Shown piece by piece: positions 41,546 through 53,888 of a stretch of DNA of 64,000 bases. The translations under genes were made by a program, and so were the position numbers. The stretch is from positions 91,922,873 through 91,986,872 of the forward strand of contig CM066326.1 in NCBI GenBank assembly GCA_033807775.1, in the 5' to 3' direction. Every line of letters starts with the position of its first letter. Position 1 is the stretch's first letter. Below the pieces are notes generated by a model. It worked only from the letters and a program-made list of their open reading frames with translations. It made no database searches and was not told the DNA's origin. This DNA comes from Saussurea involucrata. Lineage: Eukaryota; Streptophyta; Magnoliopsida; Asterales; Asteraceae.

Positions 41546-42171
41546 CATATTACTATACCATTTATTTTATTAAAATTTTGAGTTTTATCTGCTTAAGTTA
41601 TTACATTTAGTTTTAAAAGATGAATATTTATGTTGACAAAAAAGTTAATAATATAGTTATTCATGATAAAAGAACTTTTAAAAGACATGTTGATCATAAT
41701 TAATCGTGTTAATATAATGTAATGATAATAAAACTTAGAACAAAATGTACCCTAAAAAAGCATTGCATTTTTCTTACAAAATGGAGCTAAATGCATAAAG
41801 TAACACATTTTTTTATATATTTCTTTATCATAACACATTTTTAGGTCAGGTTACGTGCACCGACTAATCTTCTGGAGTTATGGAGTTATAGCAGGTGAAC
41901 CTCCATTTCACGCATATTATATAGAGAAACACTATTTATAATATATATTTTTTTTAGAGTAAAAAAGAGAATATACTTGAAATATTCTTTTTTAGAGTAA
42001 GAGTATAATAATACATTGAAAAAGACATAACAATTCCTTTATTTTTTACTTTATGTCATATTATATTTTTCATCCATGTATTTAAAAAATCATTTTTATT
42101 AAATTGTATGTAAATTAAATATTTTAAATAATATGTTATATGTTGCCCTTTTAAAAAATATATATCTTTTA

Positions 42172-42575
42172 GGGTGCGTTTGGTACACTGGACAAGACAG
42201 AATAGAACAGAACATGGTCCATTGTCCCACGTTTGACAAGACTTTTATGTGGAACAGACGGAACAAGGTAGAACAAACTGGAACATGTCTGTTCCACCCT
42301 CACCCCATGGAACAAACTGGAACAAGGTGGAACAGACTTATGTTTTACCAATATAATCTCAAAATAAAATCTAATTCTTTTCTAAAACATCAAATAAATC
42401 TTGTATTTCATATTTTATTCAATCTTTAAATTTAGTAAGGATAAATTGGCCAATGTTATTTGTTCTGTTCTATCCAGTTATATCTTACCAAATGTGGAAC
42501 TCATGTTCTGTCCTGTCCTATTCTGTCTTGTCCCACCTTGTCCTGTCCTATCCTATTTGCGTAACAAACACACCC
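42172..42575. mobile_element. Tourist-like MITE, TTA target duplication
   Basis: This 404-bp element starts GGGTGCGTTTGGTACAC and ends GTAACAAACACACCC. TTA lies on both sides (42169-42171 and 42576-42578). The interior is made of TGGAACA / TGTTCCA and GTCCTGTCC words. Short frames inside are not genes. Confidence 0.8.
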
Positions 42576-43134
42576 TTAATCTTTTCATCAACAAGAGACG
42601 GTAAAATAACTTTATAAGAAAAATAAATAATATTTATTAAATACTTTAATAATATAATTAAGGGAAATTAATTAAAATACTCAAAGTTTGACTTTGACTT
42701 ACCAAAATACCCATTTCTCTCCCGAATTTGCCGAAATACCCATAAAATCCGCGATTAATCCCACGATCGCGGGATAGGGCACACGTGGCCCGCTATTTTT
42801 GCCAAAACGTCCTGCGGCACCCCCCATCTATGCCCGCGGTTACAATTTTCGTCCCTCCCCGCGACTGACCCCGTGACCATCTCGCGATAAGACAAAAAAA
42901 TGACAATTTTGGTCCTTTTTGCACGAATCTTTGCATGCTTTTACTGTTTTTTCCACAATTATTGTACTTTTGAAGACCAATTTGTGGTTCAAATTCACTG
43001 GCATGTTTGAGATTTCATCCATAAATATCAGTAAAATGCAATTCATAATTCACACCATTCTATCATTCTTTCTTGCTTTCTTTCTTCAGTAAACAAATGG
43101 CTCGTCATCTAACCCATCGTCTACACCTGAAAGA

Positions 43135-43419
43135 ATGCCACCTAAACTCCAGAAGGCGATAGCAGAAAGGGAAAAGGAGATAGACCAACTGACAGAAGAG
43201 TGGAAACAGATGATGGCCAGGAAGGAAGTCCACTTGATAAGGATCGAAGTGGAAGAAAAGGAGATCAAAAGGATGAAAGGGGATATAAAAGATAGGGAGG
43301 CTCGTATTCGTCGAGAAAAAGAAGAAATTCACCACATTTTGCAAGACTTCGCAATTCTTCAAGCGAAGGTAAGCGAGAAGCAAAGTTGGATTGATCAAAC
43401 TAAATCAAATTTTCAGTAG
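43135..43419 (+). CDS. Coiled-coil accessory ORF of MULE-4
   Basis: The 94-codon frame starts M-P-P-K-L-Q-K-A-I-A-E-R and is almost wholly a charged heptad-type coiled coil (E/K/R-rich), ending N-F-Q. The frame is open a little upstream (from about 43093), so the start is uncertain. A protein of the same design, also ending F-Q, is encoded in MULE-2 at 53889-54461. This makes it a recurrent cargo of the family. No enzymatic motif is present. A structural or dimerising role is inference. Confidence 0.6.
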   Translation: MPPKLQKAIAEREKEIDQLTEEWKQMMARKEVHLIRIEVEEKEIKRMKGDIKDREARIRREKEEIHHILQDFAILQAKVSEKQSWIDQTKSNFQ

Positions 43420-43684
43420 GTGGTGGTACGAGTGTTGCTTTAGTACTTTGTTGTTTATGTGTTGTTGTTTTGTACTTTTCCAGTTCGACATTGTTGTTTC
43501 GTTCCTTTTCCGTTTGTATGTTGTTGTTTAATTTGTCATGAATAAAGGTCTTTAATTTGTCTGAAAAGTAGTGTTTAAGTAGTCTGAAATTTGTCTAAAA
43601 AGTGGTTCATATTAAAAATACAACTCATAGATGTTATACAAGATTATTTCATAACAAACACATACTAATCAATACAGTACAAAA

Positions 43685-44262
43685 TTATCCAAATTTGAGG
43701 CTACGGCTAGACGATGGTTTGGTTTTTGACAATCCGGGTCGACTTCTTACATGCTCTGGCGAGACGAGTCTCAAAGTGTTAAGCTCCACTTTCTCGATAT
43801 ACACTTCAATCACAGTATGGCCGTCAACATACTGGCGTATGTTTGCTACATCTTCGTCGGTACTCAATTCTACCAGTCCAGTCAAGAAGTCTGCATTCGA
43901 CCTCTTAAAATACAACCTATTATATTTTGGTTCTTCATAGTCCAGCTCTTTCATGATCTGTTCAAGCAGTTGCATAGAAAGATCCTCCACATCTAACATG
44001 TCAACATAAATTTCTAGACCACGGAAATAATGTCTTTTGGGTGGTTCCGTGAAGTACCCACCATGGTGGACTTTCATGGTGAACAACTGTGGATATGCAT
44101 CTGTTGATGAACATTAATTAATATAGTTAGTTCGTAGAACAACGGTAGTAACAAGCAAAACTCAATGAAACATGCACACTAACCATATAACTATTTGCCA
44201 GTGTCTGAAAGCGATTCAGATAAACGCCTAAAGCACCAAACATGAAGCTTTGGGGATGCCAT
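43685..44262 (-). CDS. PB1-like domain gene of MULE-4
   Basis: The main exon (about 44102-43685) encodes F-T-M-K-V-H-H-G-G-Y-F-T ... Y-V-D-M-L-D-V-E-D-L-S and a hydrophobic core typical of the plant PB1-like domain found with MULE transposases. A possible first exon begins at ATG 44262 (M-A-S-P-K-L-H), with an intron ending CATCAACAG/ATG-type sequence near 44103. On the minus strand TATAAATA lies near 44332-44325, well placed as a promoter. Such domains mediate protein contacts; in these elements the partner would be the transposase, whose N-terminus is also PB1-like. The splice join is tentative. Confidence 0.55.
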
Positions 44263-44682
44263 GTAAGAATACGTTAACGAATAATATGTTCTCGTATATG
44301 TGTTTTACGACTAATCTAGCGTGGGTTATTTATAGGCAAATGTGGATGCTTTTACTGCACTTAGGTCCCTGTCTTTGCTCTAACACAACTTAGGTCCCTG
44401 TCAACGCTATCATATGATATAGTTCTATATAACCATTACTATTCTCTCCATTTAGACTACTACCATTACTATTCTCTCCATTTAGACTACTACCATTATG
44501 ATCATCATCCCATGTTCTGTTTCAAGTACCTTTCAAAAGATAACTGGTCCCAATCAAGGGAAATCAATGTTCAGATCAACGTACATAAGTTTTGTTTGAT
44601 AAATTACATAATTGACTGCTTGTGCGTCTACTCCTTGGCACGGTTGAAGGGGCGGGATTTGTACACTCTCCACGAGTATGTC

Positions 44683-45159
44683 CTACGCATTGGCATCGAG
44701 TATATTTTCGCTGTATCGAACCTTCACCACGTGATGGACGTAGGAAGGCTGAAATTGAGAATCAGGCTGCTCCATTTGGAGGTCTTCGTCATCAGCGTCG
44801 TCATCACCTTCGTCGTCACCGTCGTCATCATCTTCGTTGCACACCGAGGATTCGGCATACACATAAAGTAATGGAGGTCTTTCTGATTCGGCTGCAAAGT
44901 GTATAAAACCAGAGATATCCCCATCGTTGCATAACTCCACAAATGACCCATCACCATTCTTGAACACTGACTTGCAAACAGCCGAAGGGTCGATTTCACA
45001 TTTTTGCATGGCGTATGCAACAAACTTCTGATAAGCCAAGTTTACTGGCAATTTTACACCATGCTTAGATTTATAAAGAAAATTCCACTCATTATTGTCT
45101 TGCACCCATTCACCGTCGTAACATAAAAATAACTTAGTTTTTGCAACAGATGAACTCAT
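44683..45159 (-). pseudogene. N-terminal fragment of MULE transposase in MULE-4
   Basis: From ATG 45159 the frame is about 75-80% identical by eye to residues 1-115 of the MULE-3 transposase (M-S-S-S-V-A-K, D-G-E-W-V-Q-D-N-N-E, E-R-P-P-L-L). It includes a shorter acidic run. The similarity ends at D-L-Q-M-E, after which unrelated residues follow to 44683. The catalytic domain is absent. Truncated N-terminal pieces could in principle bind element ends or partners without cutting, which is speculation. 44290-44680 otherwise holds a duplicated 30-bp word (near 44430-44500) and no clear gene. Confidence 0.8.
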
Positions 45160-45698
45160 TTTTTCAGTAGTATCTCAAAAACAAAATACTGAAGAAAGAA
45201 AGCAAGAAAGCAAGAATGAAGGATGGAATTGGTGTGAATTATGGTGAGGATTCTACTGATATTTATGGATGAAATCTCATTGAGGAACATGAATTGCAAC
45301 CACAAATTGGTCTTCCCCAAGTACAATGATTCAATATTGATGAAAAAAGCCAGTGAATTTCAACCATAAATTGGTCTTTCAAGTACAATAATTGTGGAAA
45401 AAACAGTAAAAGCATGCAAAAATTCGTGCAAAAAGGACCAAAATTGTAAAATTTAGTCTGGTCGCGGGACCCATCGCGGGGTCAGTCGCAGGGAGGGACC
45501 AAAAGTGTAGACGTGGGCCAAAACCGCGGGCCACGTGTGCCCTATCCCGCGATCGCGGGATTAATCGCGGATTTTATGGGTATTTTGGCAATTCAGAAGA
45601 GAAATGAGTATTTTGGTAAGTTAAAGTCAAAATTTGGGTATTTTAATTAAATTCCCTATAATTAATAAATTAAATATTTTTTTTTGAAGTTTAATATA

Positions 45699-46140
45699 GG
45701 GGAAATTAATTAAAATACCCTAAGTCAAACCATGTTTTACTGAAATACCACAAATCTCCCCCATGTTACAAAAATACCCCAAAAATCCGCGATGGAGCCC
45801 GCGATCGCGGGCCCCAGGCCACGTGTCACCAAAGTTTGCCCACTTTGCCCGCGTTGGTCCCTCAAGAATGCCCGCAGTCCAGCTTTCCCCCTCAAGAATG
45901 CCCGCGTGTGCAGTTTTGGTCCCTGCCCGCGTTTGACTCTCGTTGACCCCCGCGATCGCGGGCTACACGTGTCACCAAAGTTTGCCCACTTTGCCCGCGT
46001 TGGTCCCTCAAGAATGCCCGCGGTCCAGCTTTCCCTCCTCAAGAATGCCCGCGTGTGCAGTTTTGGTCCCTGCCCGCGTTTGACTTTCTTTGACCCCCCG
46101 CGATCGCAGGCAAAAGTGTCACGTGTCGGCACAGGGTTAA
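45699..46140 (+). repeat. Left end of MULE-2 with palindromes
   Basis: It has the same plan as 8732-9175: AAATACCC words, then two tandem units of about 155 bp with CCCGCGATCGCGGG (near 45798 and 45950), a damaged third copy (near 46098), and CACGTGTC. Confidence 0.85.
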
Positions 46141-46187
46141 CCCTAAAATCACTTTGACGAACCAAACCCTAAATGTTTTCTTCGGCC

Positions 46188-46203
46188 GCACTATATAAGG
46201 GGG
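46188..46203 (+). promoter_or_regulatory. TATA box of the MULE-2 DUF1985-Ulp1 gene
   Basis: TATATAAG at 46192-46199 is followed by a G-run and CTCTCTCAATTTT leader repeats, then ATG at 46321. Confidence 0.6.
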
Positions 46204-46526
46204 GGGGACCAAAAACCGGCCACTCTCATTTTTTTAATAACTCTCTCAATTTTTAATCAAACTCTCTCAATTTTCTCCAACTCTCTCAATTTTGTCGTGT
46301 GGAATACGCGTTCGGGTTTTATGAAGATGTCTCGTATTACCTCTGTGGTATGTTTTCCTTATGTTTTTTGTTATTTTTTGTATGTTATTTTAAGTTAAGA
46401 TATATGATTTGTAGGTTGTTATAGTGTTTATAACTTATGTTTGAATATGTTCTATGTTTAACATGATATGTATGGTTTTATGTTTGAATGTGATATTTGT
46501 ATGTTATAATGTGTATGTTGTTATAG

Positions 46527-47400
46527 TGTGTTTTTTTATAAAAAAATTGTTAAGAGTGTTTTTTTATAAAAAAATTGTTAAGAGTGTGTTATTATAAAAA
46601 AAATTGTTAAATGTGTTTTTTTTATAAAAACACACTCTTAACAATTTTTTTATAAAAACACACCCTTAACAATTTTTTATAAAAACAGTTTTTTTATAAA
46701 AAAATTGTTAAGAGTGTGTTTTTATAAAAAATTGTTATAGTTTTATGGTTTTATGTTTGAATGTGATATTTGTATGTTATAATGTGTATGTTGTTATAGT
46801 GTGTTTTTTCATAAAAAAATTGTTAAGAGTGTTTTTTTATAAAAAAATTGTTAAGAGTGTGTTATTATAAAAAAAATTGTTAAAAAAGTTTTTTTTTATA
46901 AAAACACACTTTTAACAATTTTTTTATAAAAACACACCCTTAACAATTTTTTATAAAAACAGTTTTTTATAAAAAATTGTTAAGAGTGTGTTTTTATAAA
47001 AAAATGTTATAGTTTTATGGTTTTATGTTTGAATGTGATATTTGTATGTTATAATGTGTATGTTGTTATAGTGTGTTTTTTCATAAAAAAAATTGTTAAG
47101 AGTGTATTTTTATAAAAAAATTGTTAAAAGTGTGTTTTTATAAAAAAATTGTTAAAAATGTGTTTTTTTATAAAAAAACACTCTTTTAAAAGTGTGTTTT
47201 TATAAAAAATTTGTTAAGAGTGTTTTTATAAAAAATTTGTTAAGAATGTATTTTTTATAAAAAATTGTTAAAAATGTGTCTTTTTATAAAAAATTGTTAA
47301 GAGTGTGTTTTTATAAAAAAATGTTAAAAGTGTGTTTTTATAAAAATAATTCTTAAAAGTGTGTTTTTATAAAAAATTGTTAAGGGTGTGTTTTTATAAA
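46527..47400. repeat. Array of alternating inverted 26-bp units in MULE-2 intron 1
   Basis: The unit family TTGTTAAGAGTGTG-TTTTTATAAAAA occurs in both orientations, as at 9590-10440, with a different copy number and three copies of the TTTGAATGTGATATTTG word. Confidence 0.85.
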
Positions 47401-47700
47401 AAATAAACCGCATTTTATCTCTATATAACAATATGATACGTTGAAATAAAATAAACCGCACTTTATCTCTATATAACAATATGATACGTTGAAATAAAAT
47501 AAACCGCACTTTATCTATATATAACACTATTATACGTTGAAATAAAATACCACCGCACTTTATCTATATATAACACTATTATACGTTGAAATAAAATACC
47601 ACTGCACTTTATCTATATATAACAATATGATACGTTGAAATAAAATAAACCGCAACATCTATATAAAATAAAATAAACCGCAGCATCTATATATAACACT
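47400..47700 (+). repeat. Tandem array, about 52 bp x 5-6
   Basis: It has the same unit as 10526-10933 (AACCGCACTTTATCTATATA...). It sits at the 3' end of intron 1, just before the DUF1985 exon. Confidence 0.9.
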
Positions 47701-49259
47701 AACTATAACATCTGTGAATGACTATGTAGAAGGATTTCTTTAACATCGACTTGACGCTAAGGTGCAAAGTTTCCTACATCGAGGAATTAGGAGCGCTCTT
47801 TAGGGGATTAGGTGATCGCGCGGATACCCTTGAGACCATCTATAGAGGGACACCGTTCGGGCCATGGATGGATGTGTCTTACTCTGGTGGCGACCCTACG
47901 CTAGTACACATGTTTCTACAGTTGGAGGTCGAGGACGCCAACGCTGAGCCGGAGGAGATGCATTTTGATTTCTTCGGCTCTCAATTGCATTTTGGGCGTC
48001 GTGAGTTCTGTCTAATTACAGGACTACGTTTTGGAGAGGCTCCCCCCTTCCTCCTTTAGAAGACTGCTCCTTCGTTCCTAGGGTTTGGGGCATTTCAGCA
48101 TCTCGTTTGAAGCTGAAGGCAGCCCGGGACAAGATGAAAGAGGGCCTTAGTGCCCTAACCGACGACGATGTTGTCCGTGTATGCTTGGTGGTGATCGTGG
48201 ATATGGGCTTCCTGGGCCGTGAGTATAGCCAGTATGCTTCATCGACGGTCCTTAGGGCCGTCGAGGACCTTGAGCTGTTTAACAGCTACCCGTGGGGTAG
48301 CCATATCTGGACACATTGCTACTCTATTCTGCACCGAGCCATAGCCAGACGCGTTGATCGACACGCAAAGATGAATCTTTGTGGTTTTACATACGCCTTC
48401 AAGGTTAGATACGTAGTATAACAATTGTTAATAATACATACAAACTGTTTGGCTTTTCTTTTTACGTACTTGCTCTTCTTGTCTAATTCCAGATATGGAT
48501 CTTGGAGATGTTTCCCGCATCAATCCGATATTTCGTCAAGCGCGACGATCGAGTACTTAGGGGAACCCGTTGGGACAAACGTGTGACCCTAAGTAGGTCG
48601 CTTTGGATTCAGTTCTTCAATGCGTCTAGAAATGTAAGTTCTTTTACTATGTTTACAATTTGCATACGTTAGTCCCGCTTATTAATTTCTTTTATGTTTT
48701 ATCATATATTTAGCAGCCACTCTTGCCTTTCGATCGCCTTGTGCCTACTGTCGACGAGATGGGCACAGATTGGTACAGAGACAGCGTGGCCTTTATTGAC
48801 GCAGAGGCGGAAAGGGCTCGACGTCCCCCTACTTCCACATCTGACGAAGATGAGTAAGACGACGACAGGCCCCCTTCCGGTGGATACCAGCCGCCCCCTT
48901 CCTCCTCCTACCAGCCGGCCCGTTCCTCCTCCTACCAGTCGCCCCCTTCCTCCTCCTACAATCCATATGAGGCGGCCCCTTCCTACGAGCCACAATGTGG
49001 CTCTCATGAGCACCTGTGGGACTACGTCCACGGGCCGCTAGAGTCACGTGTACAGTTTCTGGAGGGAGTCTACAGACAGTTAAGCGCTGTCAATGTTAGT
49101 GTTTAACTTAATTTGTTGGCCACATTTATTTAGTTTGTATATTAATATTACGTTCAAAATTTGTTTTAGCTGTCGAGTACGACACCGATCCCCGCTCCGT
49201 TCGGACAGGGGGCACAAGCGACGTTTGCCACCACATCCTATCCGTCATTCCCTGAAAAT

Positions 49260-49678
49260 GTAAGTGACATTGAGTAACCATTATAGTTATATGTTTGTTC
49301 CTAAGTTTGTAACTCTTATAATGATCAATGTCACGGGGGCCGGGATGTCCCAAACGCCGTTCGCCACCACATCCTATTCTACTATCCCGGAGAGTGTAAG
49401 TGACACTGAGTAACCATTATAGTTATATGTTTGTTCCTAATTTTGTAACTATTTTAATGATCAATGTCACGCAGGCCGGGATGTCGGGGGCATACACCTC
49501 GCAGATGCCGCCGCCGTTCGCCACCACATCATATTCTACTATCCCGGAGAGTGTTAGTGCCACTGAGTAACCATTATAGTTATATATCGATAATCCTAAT
49601 TTTGTAACTATTTTAATGATCAATGTCACGCAGGCCGGGATGTCGGGGGCACAGCACATGCCGTCGTTCGCCACCACA
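49260..49678 (+). repeat. Tandemly duplicated intron-exon unit
   Basis: Three units (from 49260, 49396 and 49553) each hold a GTAAGTGAC-type donor, a 90-base intron ending in ATGATCAATGTCACG, and an exon starting GCCGGGATGTC that encodes F-A-T-T-S-Y-S-T-I-P-E-S or similar. A fourth, partial version is the exon at 49170-49259. In the first unit the acceptor CAG is changed to GGG. Confidence 0.8.
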
Positions 49679-51167
49679 GCAATCACAAACATCTTTTGGC
49701 GGTTCGGCCGATGACTATTACAGGCCGAAAATGCATACTGTAAGTTATTTTGGTAGTTTTGGTTTAATTGTGAACATTTCCTAAATTGTACTTAAAACAT
49801 TGAGTAACGTAATTTTCAGACGGGGTCTCCTATTATCCAGGATCACTTCTCGGAGCACTTCTCGGAGCCTGACGATGACTCGATGGATGTTGTAGATCCA
49901 CCACCACAGGTGACCCCGCTCCCTCAAAAGCGGTCGCATAAAATTTCACAATGGTTTCGTCACCCGTTTGGCCAACAAGGATCTACGACACCACCGGCCG
50001 CTAAAAACAAGCAAAGAAAGCGGGGGGAAAGAAGGGAGGAAAGAAAAAGGGAAAGGTGTCTTCACCGGAGCCTCAACCGGCATCAGAAATATTGAGGATG
50101 TGCCGGACTGGTCGCCTCCCCCCCCTTGATCTTCATCCCTCACTTGAACTTGGAAATCACCCCCTCGTTTTTCAATGTATTGCTGGTCGTTGACCCTTTG
50201 GAGTCTGACTTACTGGATGTGGTTAGTATGAAGTTTAATTATAGTCATATAATCAAATATATTTATTTTACATGTCTAACCATCTATTTTTTATGTATAG
50301 CACATCGATTGTTGGGTCTCGCTGTTGCAAAGACATCGTGGAACAGACACGAGGTGGACCATGATGTTCAGTATGTTCTTTCATTACTTGTTGATTGAGC
50401 ATCTAGGTCCCGCCTCCGTGGTTAATTCATGCAATGGCGTGGAAGGGACCTCTTGGGCTCTCCTCGATGTGGTATGTAAATCGTTTTACTCTTATTTTAT
50501 TTAACTTGTTTTGTTGCTAACTAAGTTGTCTAATATTGTAATATTTCAGGTGTACATCCCAATATGCATTAATCCCCAACATTGGCTGCTTGGAGTGTTT
50601 GAACTTGACGCTATGACCTTGACCATATATGATAGCGACAGTGCCAATCTCTTCAGACAACAATTGGAAGAGCAAATGACAAAGTTTAAAGTTGTGCTAT
50701 ATGACTTCTTTTGCCGGGTCAAGGAACTGTAACACCCTAAAAATCACGACTAATTTAAACTTTGATTTATAACCAATATTAAACATAACTTGTCTAACTT
50801 CGATTCATAAGCAAAGGTTTAACTTTAAGGTTCATATTTACAAACTAAACTTCTTTAAATAACCTATTAATCTAATCTTGTCATTTGAATCAGATTAACT
50901 AAGTTATCTAAGTGGCCATCCAAAATCTTCATAACGAAATCTCCTTTGCTCATCCAAAAGCTCACGTCCCACATCCCTTCATTTCCCCGTACCTGAACCT
51001 GATAAGGAAATAGTATCCAAATCGATTAGACTAATATTATCATTAATAATCAGTTTCAAAAATAACATTTATAATTTATTGTAAACAATGTTGGACCAAC
51101 CTGAATTACCCTTTTCTTACCATTTGCAAAACCATATCTCAATATAGTTAAAACCAAACTGATATTG

Positions 51168-51650
51168 TGACTACGAATCCGACATTAAGCCGCTCGTTGC
51201 TCACATCAAAGTATTATGACTACGAATCCGACATTAAGCCGCTCGTTGCTCACATCAAAGTATTATGACTACGAATCCGACATTACGCCGCTCGTTGCTC
51301 ATATCAAATATTATGACTACGAATCCGACATTAAGCCGCTCGTTGCTCACATCAAAGTATTATGACTACGAATCCGACATTAAGCCGCTCGTTGCTCACA
51401 TCAAAGTATTATGACTACGAATCCGACATTACGCCGCTCGTTGCTCATATCAAATATTATGACTACGAATCCGACATTAAGCCGCTCGTTGCTCACATCA
51501 AAGTATTATGACTACGAATCCGACATTAAACCGCTCGTTGCTCACATCAAAGTATTATGACTACGAATCCGACATTAAGCCGCTCGTTGCTCACATCAAA
51601 GTATTATGACTACGAATCCGACATTAAGCCGCTCGTTGCTCATAAACATC
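51168..51650. repeat. 49-bp minisatellite with three-unit higher order
   Basis: Ten units of GACTACGAATCCGACATTAA plus GCCGCTCGTTGCTCACATCAAAGTATTAT occur. Units 3 and 6 are 47 bp and share CGCCG and CATATCAAATATT variants, so the order is A-A-B, A-A-B, A-A'-A-A. It grew by duplicating triplets inside the solo LTR. Confidence 0.9.
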
Positions 51651-52114
51651 AGAATAATAAACCCATCGTCTATCTTACTTGTACATCGTCTTTAGTGTCT
51701 AAAAATCCCTATCCTTTATATGTCCATACACAAATCATTGCTATAATTTATTAATCAACATTAATAATCATCTAACGCAACCCTATCTCTTTATATAACA
51801 TTTCACATCATAAATCTTCTTTATAATTCAAACATTTCATATATAACAACATCTTATCATAATTATAACATTTATAATATAACAGGTAAGGTAAGTATGA
51901 ACTTACCTGGTAAGAAATCACGCTACTTTATTTCTTCTAAGTCGTAGGAACTTCAACAGCACGAATAACTGAAATACCCCATATATAAATGTACTGGTAT
52001 TAATTTATTGCTTATGATATATTTAAATACCAAATCCTAAAACCATACTTATTTCTATCGCAACTACTACACCCATCGCAATCCACTTGACATCACAGCC
52101 AACATGGGCTCGCA

Positions 52115-52220
52115 ATGAACATTACCCTCGCAATGAACAGTACCCTCGCGATGAACAGTAACTGCGATGAATAGTAACTGCGATGAATAGTAACTGCGAT
52201 GAATAGTAACTGCGCAATCC
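52115..52220. repeat. Short tandem repeat, 16-18 bp
   Basis: GCGATGAATAGTAACT and CTCGCAATGAACAGTACC variants are repeated seven or so times inside the solo LTR. Confidence 0.85.
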
Positions 52221-53888
52221 CTATTCCTCCCATCGCAACTCATTCCCTCGCAACCCAAAACCTCGCAATGAACACTTGCGATTCGTATGAACTTCATCAA
52301 AATACCCAGTTCGTTTAAATATCTAAAATCCATATATCTATAGATTTAATCGATGGATCTTTATGAAATTTTGCATATAAGTTCACTACTACCATTAGAA
52401 CATTACCCATAAACAAAATACCCAAATCATCATAATATTAAATTTCCTTTCTTATCATCCTAAAGCACATCTTTATTTCCAATGGATAAGAGTTGTAGAA
52501 GAGATTACCTTTGTTGTATTTCTACAAATCCTTGATCTTCTTCTTCTTTCTTACGGTTGAAATCAAAACCTCAAACCTCACACAAATCACTTTTTCTCTT
52601 TTCTCTCCTTTCTTTCTCTTTTCTTTGCTGGAACCGTAACCACATGACCGACCCAATGAACAAGAAGGACACCCTCTATATTTCACCCATACTTAAAATC
52701 TGATGAGTCATCCCCATATTTACAAATCACACCCCGCACTTTTACCTATTGGACATATTAAATCTTCACCTCAACTTATACTTTAGCCCAAAATTACAAA
52801 CTTATCCCCAAAGTTTATAATTATAAATTATGAAAATATTACGGAAATTCGGGATGTTACATGTTAGACGTCGCGAAATGACAGGTGTCTTTCGCTATAA
52901 GTTCGCCAAGAATGCACCCCAGCAGGCCGGGATAACTACAGATTGCGGTGTCTGGGTATGCCGTAATGTCCAAATGTTGATAAATAAAAATGAGGTATGG
53001 GTACACCCTGACGAGGCCGAGGTTGTTGCCAAAGATTTCCGCATACATATGGCGGAGTCCATTTATGAACATTGTCAAATAGGGCCACGTTAGGTTGTTT
53101 ATGTAACATTAAATAATTGTTATTTTTAGTATTAACTTATTTTGTTAAAGTATTGTGATTGACTTACTGTTTACTTCATTTGGTTTTTGCTAATTTCATC
53201 CATTTACTCAACTTTGAGTATCGATATCTCTTTCACACATACTCTATTTTAGACGCATTATATATCATTTCGAAGATCTCATATAGAAGAACATAAACCT
53301 ACTAAAAGTTAGTTATATATAACACATATATATAAATTTAAATGCGTCCAAAGTTTAGTAAAACCCATATTTCCAACACCTAGTAAGTAGGTTTATGAAA
53401 CTTGCGATAATCCTAATACAGAGATTATTGGATGAACAAGCATTTATTTCTTGATTATTGGGGTATTGGTTCTTGTTGTCTGGAAGTGATTCATATGATG
53501 CAAAAATTGGTATCATGTAATGTAGAACATTATCTATATTATAGAAACTTGCATTTGATAGTACCATATAAATCTGATCTAAATTCTCATTAATTAGCTA
53601 TGTTTGACTACTTAAAGACTAATTTTCTGCCTAATGAAAGACCTTTATTCAAGAGCAGACGAATATTGCAGTTACTTTTTTAGTGGAATCTTACAGGCTC
53701 TTTTCAAACGAATCTTGCAGTGAACTATTCAGACGAATCATGCAGGCAACTTTTTCAGACGAAATCTTTGACCATATCTGATGAAGAACATACATTTTCA
53801 CGGCTATAAGTAGATGGCATGATGAAGTAGTAATTCACAACTTCCTATCTATCTTTTATACAAACACACTCTCGCTTTTTTTAACACA

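Larger units (their letters stand above)
42662..45656. mobile_element. MULE-4: accessory-gene MULE with truncated transposase
   Basis: This 2995-bp element has the family termini and CGATCGCGGG subterminal words. Perfect TATAATTAA duplications flank it (42653-42661 and 45657-45665). Gene order is coiled-coil ORF (plus), PB1-like gene (minus), N-terminal transposase fragment (minus). The catalytic transposase region is deleted, so it is non-autonomous. Only 42 bp separates its end from MULE-2. Confidence 0.9.
50728..52861 (-). mobile_element. Solo LTR (probable Gypsy) inserted in the Ulp1 exon
   Basis: This 2134-bp insertion is bounded by TGTAACACCC and GGGATGTTACA and is absent from the equivalent place in MULE-1 (11550). 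Read on the minus strand it begins TGTAACATCCCGAATTTCCG and ends GGGTGTTACA, the style of plant Gypsy LTRs. There is no internal domain, so it is a solo LTR. The flanks (GGAAC and TGTTA) are not a direct duplication, which suggests later change or unequal recombination. Apart from repeats it contains nothing coding. Confidence 0.7.
46321..53093 (+). pseudogene. DUF1985-Ulp1 (C48 peptidase) fusion gene of MULE-2
   Basis: Exon 1 is 46321-46347. Exon 2 starts at 47730 after a TAG acceptor and encodes the DUF1985-type domain (G-P-W-M-D-V ... F-C-L-I-T-G-L-R-F-G). One missing C near 48045 shifts the frame, which continues from 48107 to 48403. Further exons are 48493-48633, 48717-49094 (with a TAA at 48855) and 49170 onward (a tandemly repeated exon). 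Next come a basic linker and the protease exons to 50221, 50301-50471, and 50550-50727 plus 52862-53093. The last carries H-W, Y-D-S-D and D-C-G-V-W-V-C, but a solo LTR splits it before the nucleophile. The plan matches KAONASHI-type MULE genes. It is non-functional as read. Confidence 0.8.

Noticed and set aside
51168..51650. Regular 49-bp repeats that resemble a CRISPR array
   Set aside because: There are no unique spacers, the whole unit repeats, and the context is a plant LTR. It is a minisatellite.
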